Origin: Candidatus Omnitrophota bacterium
GTDB taxonomy: Bacteria; Omnitrophota; Koll11; Zapsychrales; Aceulaceae
Length of the DNA stretch: 5,505 nucleotides
Direction: 5' to 3'
Assembly: GCA_029931885.1 (NCBI GenBank)
Contig: JAOZRJ010000113.1
Location: 1 to 5,505 of the forward strand
Below the pieces are notes generated by a model, which was not told the origin of the DNA, made no database searches, and worked only from the letters and a program-made list of their open reading frames with translations. The first letter of the stretch is position 1; every line of letters starts with the position of its first letter. This document shows positions 1 through 4,610 of the stretch, in pieces. Position numbers and translations under genes: made by a program.

Positions 1-497
1 GTTTTTTTTAGCAATTCTTCAAGTGCTTGCTTCTTTCGCTTCTTTTCGTCTTGGCTTGCATGATCAACTATAAGCTTTCCGTTCAAATGATCTGTTTCGT
101 GCAAAATAACACGTGCGAAGAAATCTTCACATCTGAGCCTACACTTCTTGTTATCTTCATTAAGATATTCAACAACAATTTTCTTTGGCCTTTTGACATT
201 AAATGAAATTCCAGAAAAGCTTAAGCATCCTTCTTCCATAATCTCCTGCCCTTCAAGCCCTGTAATCTTTGGATCAACAAAAATTCTTGGGAAATCCGGA
301 ATATCAACGATAAATATCTGCTTATTAATTCCAACTTGAGGCGCAGCAAGCCCGATTTCTGTTTCATTGTCTTTTATCGTATTCATCATTGCCTCTATAA
401 GCATTCGCTCTGCTAAACCTACTTTCTTAACAGAATCCGACTTCTTCCTTAGGCAAGGATCTCCATAAGTTCTAATTTTTAATTTTGTTTTGATCAT
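1..497 (-). CDS. def: Peptide deformylase, 3' end cut off by the window edge
   Basis: Metal-dependent hydrolase that removes the N-formyl group from nascent proteins in the cytoplasm. It reverses the mark made by Fmt, which is also in this window. About 165 codons are visible and the frame is still open at position 1. I see all three family motifs: motif 1 as EIGLAAPQ (residues 47-54), where the usual first Gly is Glu; motif 2 as EGCLS (89-93), with the metal ligand Cys91; and motif 3 as HETDHLNG (133-140), with metal ligands His133 and His137 and catalytic Glu134. The Lys/Arg-rich C-terminal stretch (about 152-165) is usual for this family. The ATG at 495-497 is chosen because an in-frame TAG lies immediately upstream and no other plausible start precedes the conserved N-terminus (IRTYGDPCLR). 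This start lies inside panD, giving a 26-nt overlap, and has no clear Shine-Dalgarno. Translation is therefore probably coupled to panD. Confidence 0.96.
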   Translation of the reverse strand, partial: MIKTKLKIRTYGDPCLRKKSDSVKKVGLAERMLIEAMMNTIKDNETEIGLAAPQVGINKQIFIVDIPDFPRIFVDPKITGLEGQEIMEEGCLSFSGISFNVKRPKKIVVEYLNEDNKKCRLRCEDFFARVILHETDHLNGKLIVDHASQDEKKRKKQALEELLKK

Positions 498-822
498 CTA
501 AATAAACAACTTTTGCCGTTAATTTTTCAGAATCTTCTTTCTCAACCAACCCATAACTTAAAATAACTAATTTGTCTCCAATACATCCACAACGTGCCGC
601 CGGACCGTTTAAACAAATTGTTCCAGAATTTGCTTTTCCTAAAATAACATAAGTCTCTATACGAGACCCGTTATTAACATTTAAAACCTCCACTTTTTCA
701 CCAGGGAAAATACCCGTAGACTTTAAAATCGCTTCATCAATCGTGATACTCCCTTCGTAATAAAGCTCAGCTTCTGTTATGCAAGCATTGGCAATCTTTG
801 CCCTCAGCATCGTTATTAACAT
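472..822 (-). CDS. panD: Aspartate 1-decarboxylase (pyruvoyl enzyme precursor)
   Basis: Decarboxylates L-aspartate to beta-alanine for pantothenate and coenzyme A synthesis. The cytoplasmic proenzyme cleaves itself between Gly24 and Ser25, and the Ser becomes the pyruvoyl cofactor. The cleavage site is visible as YYEGS (residues 21-25), at the same numbering as the E. coli enzyme. Other residues known to matter in the family are present: Lys9, Tyr22, Arg54, Tyr58 and Asn72 in the NGPAARC segment. The 116-residue length is close to the usual 115-130. The first ATG is chosen because MLITMLRAK matches the family N-terminus, and AGAGGA lies 5 nt upstream (828-833). panD follows trxA by 21 nt and its last 26 nt overlap def, so all three probably share one message. 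No other pantothenate gene is visible here. Nothing in the sequence suggests inactivity. Confidence 0.97.
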   Translation of the reverse strand: MLITMLRAKIANACITEAELYYEGSITIDEAILKSTGIFPGEKVEVLNVNNGSRIETYVILGKANSGTICLNGPAARCGCIGDKLVILSYGLVEKEDSEKLTAKVVYLDDQNKIKN

Positions 823-843
823 GGCTATCCTCTCTGATTATAT

Positions 844-1164
844 TTACAAATTTTTATTAATACTATCCAACAAGCGATCTTTAGTAACGGCACCGACAAG
901 CTGATCAACAGGTTCACCTTTTTTAAACAAAATTAATGTCGGAATAGACATAACGCTATGCTTGATGGCCAGTTGTTGAGCCTCGTCAACGTTAACTTTT
1001 CCTATTTTTATTTTTCCGGATAATTCATCAGCAATCTCATCGACAACTGGACTCATCATTTTGCAAGGCCCGCACCATTCAGCCCAAAAATCAACTAAAA
1101 CCAGTAGCTCGGACTTTAAAACTTCTTGCTCAAAATTTTGTTCTGTTAAATGAAGTGCTCCCAA
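844..1164 (-). CDS. trxA: Thioredoxin
   Basis: Small cytoplasmic dithiol oxidoreductase that reduces protein disulfides and is itself normally recharged by thioredoxin reductase. That gene is not in the window. At 106 residues it is a single thioredoxin fold of standard length. The WCGPC active site is at residues 30-34, the buried Asp at 25 (in VDFWAEWC), and the cis-Pro loop at 73-76 (SIPT). There is no signal peptide or membrane segment. The start codon is TTG, not ATG. It is supported by an AAGGAG Shine-Dalgarno with 8-nt spacing and by an N-terminus of the right length for the family. The gene has its own near-consensus promoter and is first in a probable trxA-panD-def unit. It is separated from gap by 226 bp holding two terminator-like hairpins. 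Because paralogs are common, the gene symbol is by family rather than proven orthology. Confidence 0.96.
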   Translation of the reverse strand: MGALHLTEQNFEQEVLKSELLVLVDFWAEWCGPCKMMSPVVDEIADELSGKIKIGKVNVDEAQQLAIKHSVMSIPTLILFKKGEPVDQLVGAVTKDRLLDSINKNL

Positions 1165-1172
1165 AAAATTTT

Positions 1173-1178
1173 CTCCTT
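1173..1178 (-). promoter_or_regulatory. Ribosome binding site that fixes the TTG start of trxA
   Basis: AAGGAG on the minus strand, with 8 nt to the TTG at 1162-1164. No ATG lies in frame between it and the conserved thioredoxin sequence, so this site is the main support for the unusual start codon. Confidence 0.8.
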
Positions 1179-1202
1179 ATATATATGTATATATTGAAAG
1201 AT

Positions 1203-1231
1203 ATTATACAAATAATTAAGTTTTATATCAA
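1203..1231 (-). promoter_or_regulatory. Sigma70-type promoter for trxA-panD-def
   Basis: The -35 TTGATA (1226-1231) and -10 TATAAT (1203-1208) are separated by exactly 17 nt. That is 11 of 12 matches to the housekeeping consensus. The expected transcript start is near 1196, giving a leader of about 30 nt. The leader is almost pure A/T with an alternating AT run before the Shine-Dalgarno. The element lies downstream of both gap terminator-like hairpins, which fits an independent transcription unit. The surrounding DNA is very AT-rich, so chance matches are more likely, but the spacing and position are right. Confidence 0.75.
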
Positions 1232-1250
1232 TAATATTTTTATATGCTTT

Positions 1251-1295
1251 TAAAAACAAAAAGTGCATAACTTATTATTTTACAATAAATTATGC
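1251..1295 (-). terminator. Second, AT-rich terminator-like hairpin after gap
   Basis: Inverted repeat with arms 1265-1276 and 1284-1295 and a 7-nt loop. The single mismatch becomes a G-U pair in the minus-strand RNA, giving a 12-bp stem. It is followed by ACTTTTTGTTTTTA, a U-rich tail as expected for an intrinsic terminator. The stem is mostly A-U, so it would be weak alone. It may back up the stronger hairpin just upstream, or it may be an operator-like palindrome ahead of the trxA promoter. Confidence 0.5.
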
Positions 1296-1309
1296 GCCTT
1301 CTAAAATAT

Positions 1310-1380
1310 CAACAAAAGAGCTAAAGGGTAATAAAAAGGACACATGTTTTCATCTGTGCCCTTTTTATTACCCTTTAGCT
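1310..1380 (-). terminator. Long intrinsic terminator of gap
   Basis: Arms 1319-1344 and 1355-1380 match over 26 positions with one mismatch. That mismatch is a G-U pair in the minus-strand RNA, so the gap transcript can fold into a continuous 26-bp stem with a 10-nt loop. It begins 10 nt after the gap stop codon and is followed by CTTTTGTT. Position and tail support termination of gap. The stem is much longer than a typical intrinsic terminator stem, which also allows a role in mRNA 3'-end stability or an origin as a small repeat element. Confidence 0.82.
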
Positions 1381-1390
1381 TTAAAAAACT

Positions 1391-2380
1391 TTACTTCGCT
1401 ATTTTTTGTGCCAACTCAATAACTCGATTGGAATAACCCCATTCGTTATCATACCATCCAATAATTTTTACCATATTACCTACGGCTATGGTAGCTAAAG
1501 AATCAAAAATACAGGAAGCTGGATTGCCAACAATATCAATTGAAACAATCGGCTCATCGCAATATTCCATAATACCTTTTAAAGAACTTTCAGCTGCTTT
1601 TTTCATAGCTGCGTTAACTTCTTCAGCAGTAACATCTTTTTTGAGCTCTGCTACAAAATCCGTTATCGAACCATCAGGAGTCGGAACGCGGATAGCCATC
1701 CCATTTAATTTCCCATTAAGCTCAGGGATAACCTTACCCACAGCTTTAGCCGCACCAGTGGTTGTAGGAATCATAGAAACCGCAGCCGCACGAGCCCTTC
1801 TTAAATCTGAATGCGGAAAATCATGAATCATTTGATCATTAGTATATGCATGAATAGTAGTCATCAAACCTTTAACTATTCCAAAATTATCATTAAGAAC
1901 TTTAACCATTGGAGCAAGACAATTCGTTGTGCAAGAAGCATTTGAAACAACAACATCACTATCCTTTATGTCCTCAGTATTCACGCCTAGAACAATAGTA
2001 TTATCAATCTCATCCTTAGAAGGTACTGTTAAAATAACTTTTTTAGCACCGGCTTGAATATGACCCATGCATTGTTCTTTTTTGCGAAATACTCCAGTGG
2101 ACTCAACCACAACATCAATTCCGTATTCTTTCCATGGAAGTTCCGCAGGTGACTTAATCGATGTAACTGGAATCTGCTTGCCATTAACAACAATAGCGTT
2201 ATCCTTGGCTTCTACGACTCCAGGAAATTTTCCCTGAACAGAATCATATTTTAATAAATAAGCCAATGTCTTGGCGTCTGTCAAATCATTAATGCCAACG
2301 ACGTCGAAATCTTTATTGTCTACGGCTGCGCGAAGAACCATTCGCCCAATTCTTCCAAAACCATTAATTCCAATCTTCAT
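1391..2380 (-). CDS. gap: Glyceraldehyde-3-phosphate dehydrogenase, type I
   Basis: Cytoplasmic glycolytic and gluconeogenic enzyme that oxidatively phosphorylates glyceraldehyde 3-phosphate to 1,3-bisphosphoglycerate with NAD(P). The 329-residue length is normal. The N-terminal Rossmann domain begins GINGFGRIGR (4-13). The catalytic segment NASCTTNCLAP has the nucleophile Cys150, and the base His177 lies in TTIHAYT. The conserved DLRRARAAA and IPTTTGAAKAV blocks (192-214) and the WYDNEWGYSNRV ending (309-320) are intact. Asp32 together with Pro189 favours NAD over NADP, by family rules. The ATG is supported by AGGAGGT at 2385-2391. A near-consensus promoter lies upstream and a long hairpin directly downstream, so gap is probably transcribed mainly as a single gene, although read-through from galT-B is possible. 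No adjacent pgk is seen, unlike in many bacteria. The main uncertainty is orthology to gapA rather than another type I paralog. Confidence 0.98.
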   Translation of the reverse strand: MKIGINGFGRIGRMVLRAAVDNKDFDVVGINDLTDAKTLAYLLKYDSVQGKFPGVVEAKDNAIVVNGKQIPVTSIKSPAELPWKEYGIDVVVESTGVFRKKEQCMGHIQAGAKKVILTVPSKDEIDNTIVLGVNTEDIKDSDVVVSNASCTTNCLAPMVKVLNDNFGIVKGLMTTIHAYTNDQMIHDFPHSDLRRARAAAVSMIPTTTGAAKAVGKVIPELNGKLNGMAIRVPTPDGSITDFVAELKKDVTAEEVNAAMKKAAESSLKGIMEYCDEPIVSIDIVGNPASCIFDSLATIAVGNMVKIIGWYDNEWGYSNRVIELAQKIAK

Positions 2381-2384
2381 CCGT

Positions 2385-2391
2385 ACCTCCT
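2385..2391 (-). promoter_or_regulatory. Strong ribosome binding site of gap
   Basis: AGGAGGT, a seven-base anti-16S match, ends 4 nt before the ATG. It is the strongest Shine-Dalgarno in the window and fits the high expression expected of a glycolytic enzyme. Confidence 0.85.
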
Positions 2392-2427
2392 ATTGTAAAA
2401 TTTATTATTATGCTGTTAAGAAAAACT

Positions 2428-2455
2428 ATTATAATCGTTAAAACCATTAAGTCAA
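2428..2455 (-). promoter_or_regulatory. Sigma70-type promoter for gap
   Basis: The -35 TTGACT (2450-2455) and -10 TATAAT (2428-2433) are separated by 16 nt, matching 11 of 12 consensus bases. The start would be near 2421, giving a leader of about 40 nt before the ATG. The site sits inside the 117-bp gap after galT-B. I find no convincing intrinsic terminator for galT-B in that gap. Confidence 0.8.
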
Positions 2456-2497
2456 GTTTTTAAGAAAATTAAGCTTTGCGAAAAATATCGATAGATT

Positions 2498-3502
2498 TTA
2501 ACCTAATTGAACATCCCTCAAGCACTTTGCCGCTATAGATGGATCTGTGGGAACAACATAACAACCTGTTCCCCACTCAAACCCGGCCGTATTTGTCAAC
2601 TTAGGCATAATCTCGATATGCCAATGACAACTTTCAGGATGCTTATACTTTATTGGAGCTGTATGGATAAAAAAATTATAAGAAGGATCGGATAAACAAA
2701 TCTTATTTCGAGTTAAAAGCTCCTTTAAAATAAGCCCTAAATTATGCTTTTGCTTATCATCCATATCACAAAACTGAGCTTGATGTTCTTTGGGCATAAT
2801 CCAAGATTCAAACGGAAATCTGGATGTATACAAAGAAAAACAAATAAAATCTTCATTTTGTATAATAATTCGATCGCCATCTTGTTTCTCTTGATCGATA
2901 ATATCACAATAAACACAACGCCCACGATTTCGATAATACAAGTCCGACCCTCTCAATGCCTCTAATACGTTCTTTGGAATCATTGGAAGCGCAATGACTT
3001 GACTGTGGGCATGTTCAAGGCTTGCACCAGCTTCTACGCCGTAATTTTTAAAAATAAGGACATATTTAAATCGTGGATCCTTTGCAAGATCAATCGATCG
3101 GCTGCAATATTTGCTAATAACATCAAACATTTGTTGATCACTAAACTCTGGAAAATCCGTACAATGATCCGGAGTTTCAATAATAACCTCATGAGCGCCA
3201 ATCCCATTTGAAATATCATAAAGCCCAATGCCTCTTCTATCAATTTCTCCATGAATATCAAGTGCTGGAAATTTATTTGGAACAACGCGAACATCCCACC
3301 CTGAAGAATTAGGCTTTCCGTTATCACGGCGGACAACTTCAATCTCACCAGGAGTTCTTGCTTCTCGACCAGGACAAAACGGACAAATTTCTTGTTGATG
3401 AAATTTACGATTCTCTTTTCCGTAATCTTCAGGCAGAAGGGAATCAGTAACATTAACAATAACCCAACGTCCTAAAACAGGATCTCTTCTTAGCTCCCTC
3501 AT
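2498..3502 (-). CDS. galT: GalT-family nucleotidylyltransferase with intact active site (GalT-B)
   Basis: Member of the HIT-superfamily galactose-1-phosphate uridylyltransferases. The classical reaction moves UMP from UDP-glucose to galactose 1-phosphate through a uridylyl-histidine (Leloir pathway). The protein has 334 residues. Visible are the zinc-type CPFC (40-43), His104 in GAHEVIIETP, VPNKFPAL (74-81), Asn153 and the active site HAHSQ (164-168). There His166 would be the nucleophile, at the same numbering as E. coli. A second CVYC (196-199) and HWHIE (293-297) follow. Oddly, the N-terminal arm that normally reads like RAKRP after RWVII is replaced by TDSLLPED (19-26), so the nucleotide-phosphate arginines are missing. 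The start is the ATG at 3500-3502, which overlaps the galT-A stop as ATGA and has AGAGG (3507-3511) upstream. A longer TTG start at 3556 would only add residues out of the galT-A coding region. Substrate could instead be another sugar phosphate or ADP-glucose. No galK or galE is visible. Confidence 0.88.
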   Translation of the reverse strand: MRELRRDPVLGRWVIVNVTDSLLPEDYGKENRKFHQQEICPFCPGREARTPGEIEVVRRDNGKPNSSGWDVRVVPNKFPALDIHGEIDRRGIGLYDISNGIGAHEVIIETPDHCTDFPEFSDQQMFDVISKYCSRSIDLAKDPRFKYVLIFKNYGVEAGASLEHAHSQVIALPMIPKNVLEALRGSDLYYRNRGRCVYCDIIDQEKQDGDRIIIQNEDFICFSLYTSRFPFESWIMPKEHQAQFCDMDDKQKHNLGLILKELLTRNKICLSDPSYNFFIHTAPIKYKHPESCHWHIEIMPKLTNTAGFEWGTGCYVVPTDPSIAAKCLRDVQLG

Positions 3503-3511
3503 GAAACCTCT
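3499..3511 (-). promoter_or_regulatory. ATGA stop/start overlap with internal Shine-Dalgarno, galT-A to galT-B
   Basis: The TGA of galT-A (3499-3501) shares two bases with the ATG of galT-B (3500-3502). AGAGG (3507-3511) lies inside the last codons of galT-A, 4 nt before the start. This arrangement is typical of translational coupling and predicts similar amounts of both proteins. Confidence 0.85.
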
Positions 3512-4542
3512 ACTTCTCTTAAATAATTTGCCGCTTCCTCGGGCGGAATTGGACAAATATAAAAACCAGTCCCTTTCTCAAATCCAGCTGTATGCGTTAA
3601 TCTTGGCATAACTTCAATATGCCAATGATAATCATCCTCGATATTACTATCTTTTAAAGACTTATTCTTTTTCCGTTGAAAAGGTGCCGTATGAACAACA
3701 AAATGATACGCTGGATCACCTAATCCCTTTTTAATCTTCAACAAAACTTCTTTTAAAATCTTTGCAAGCTCTACCTCTAATCCAACAACTCCTTTCGAAA
3801 ATTGTGCATGATGTTTTTTAGGTAAAATCCATATTTCAAAAGGAAATCGCGATGCAAACGGAACTAATGAAACAAAATGTTGGCTTTCTGTAATAATCCG
3901 CTCGCTAAATTCACACTCTTGCTTAATTAAGTCACAATAAACACATCTCTCATGATAATCATAATACTTCTTAGCACCATTGAGCTCTTCCTCAACTCTC
4001 ATGGGAATAATTGGTGTTGCTATAATTTCTGAATAAGAGTGCGTAATATTCTGTGCATCACGCGACCAATTATAATTTTTATGCGCCAAAACATATTGCA
4101 GGCGCTCATCTTTTTCAAGATCATTAGTTCGATTAACATAAGCTTCAATAACAAGCTTTATCTGTTTAATGTCCAAATCTGCCATATTTGCGACATGCTT
4201 CGGCGTCTCAACAATAATTTCATGAGCCCCTCGCCCCTCTAACACATCATAAAGACCGTGACCTTTCGGAGTTAAATCAACATCAGCTTCTAAAATAGGA
4301 TTTTGGTCCGGAACAACTCGCAACTTCCATCCCGGCGTGTTTGGCTTTGAACGATTCTCGCGAACAGCAGAAATTTCTAACGGGGTTTCTTTTTCATGTT
4401 TCTCGCAAAAACAACACTCTTTCTCAGCAGAAATATCTTCCACGGCTTTATCAGTAACAATAAAGTTTCCAGGACGTCTAGCTCTATCTTTGGCAATAAT
4501 GACCCATCTACCAATAATCGGGTCTTTTCGTAATTCGTGCAT
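3499..4542 (-). CDS. GalT paralog lacking the catalytic histidine (GalT-A)
   Basis: Full-length GalT-family protein of 347 residues, clearly homologous to GalT-B along its whole length. The zinc-type ligands are kept: Cys43 and Cys46 in CCFC, His107 in GAHEIIVETP, and His168. The arginine arm RARRPGNF (21-27 region) is canonical, as are CVYC (200-203), HWHIE (306-310) and GFEKGTGFY near the C-terminus. The active-site motif reads HSYSE (168-172, bases 4027-4041). The nucleophilic His is Tyr170 and the conserved Gln is Glu172. The preceding Gly-Ala-Ser loop is also lost, and VPNKFPAL has become VPDQNPIL (77-84). A charged insertion of about 9 residues lies at 290-304. There is no frameshift or stop, so this looks like a maintained gene rather than a decaying one. 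It has AAAGGA 6 nt before its ATG, its own likely promoter, and a 4-nt ATGA overlap with galT-B. It may be a pseudo-enzyme subunit of GalT-B or a repurposed enzyme. Uridylyltransferase activity on its own is unlikely. Confidence 0.87.
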   Translation of the reverse strand: MHELRKDPIIGRWVIIAKDRARRPGNFIVTDKAVEDISAEKECCFCEKHEKETPLEISAVRENRSKPNTPGWKLRVVPDQNPILEADVDLTPKGHGLYDVLEGRGAHEIIVETPKHVANMADLDIKQIKLVIEAYVNRTNDLEKDERLQYVLAHKNYNWSRDAQNITHSYSEIIATPIIPMRVEEELNGAKKYYDYHERCVYCDLIKQECEFSERIITESQHFVSLVPFASRFPFEIWILPKKHHAQFSKGVVGLEVELAKILKEVLLKIKKGLGDPAYHFVVHTAPFQRKKNKSLKDSNIEDDYHWHIEVMPRLTHTAGFEKGTGFYICPIPPEEAANYLREVEVS

Positions 4543-4548
4543 ATTTTA

Positions 4549-4576
4549 TCCTTTGCTTGTTGCAAAGATTATAGCA
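4549..4576 (-). promoter_or_regulatory. Extended -10 promoter and ribosome binding site for galT-A
   Basis: TGCTATAAT (4568-4576) is a perfect -10 with the TG extension. The -35 region 17 nt upstream is only T-rich, which extended -10 promoters tolerate. The expected start is near 4561, giving a leader of about 20 nt. The Shine-Dalgarno AAAGGA (4549-4554) has 6-nt spacing to the ATG. The site lies in the 68-bp gap after fmt, so galT-A and galT-B can be expressed independently of fmt. Confidence 0.65.
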
Positions 4577-4610
4577 TAAAGCGAATATAAGAAAAATATT
4601 TTCCGCGAAA

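Noticed and set aside
148..339. Short plus-strand open frame at the left end
   Set aside because: It is antisense to def, whose motifs are unmistakable in the minus-strand frame.
1178..1197. Alternating AT run in the trxA leader as a repeat element
   Set aside because: It is a short, low-complexity stretch in an AT-rich intergenic region, with no units or flanks that suggest a specific element.
1488..1826. 112-codon open frame on the plus strand
   Set aside because: It lies entirely antisense to gap, shows no recognisable domain and no supporting ribosome site. It is explained as a shadow of gap coding.
2481..2500. ATCGAT palindrome at the end of galT-B as a terminator
   Set aside because: The stem is only a few A/T-rich pairs around ATCGAT and has no clear following U-run, so it is likely chance.
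3034..3459. 141-codon minus-strand open frame inside galT-B
   Set aside because: It overlaps the conserved galT-B frame completely in another phase and has no domain signal. It is a shadow frame.
3503..3556. Longer galT-B reading from a TTG at 3556, adding 18 residues
   Set aside because: The added residues come from the out-of-frame end of galT-A, while the family N-terminus (RELRRDP) begins exactly at the ATG at 3502 with a Shine-Dalgarno before it.
3499..4542. galT-A as a pseudogene
   Set aside because: The frame is uninterrupted over full length, start and Shine-Dalgarno are good, and most structural motifs and metal ligands are kept. Loss is confined to the catalytic pocket.
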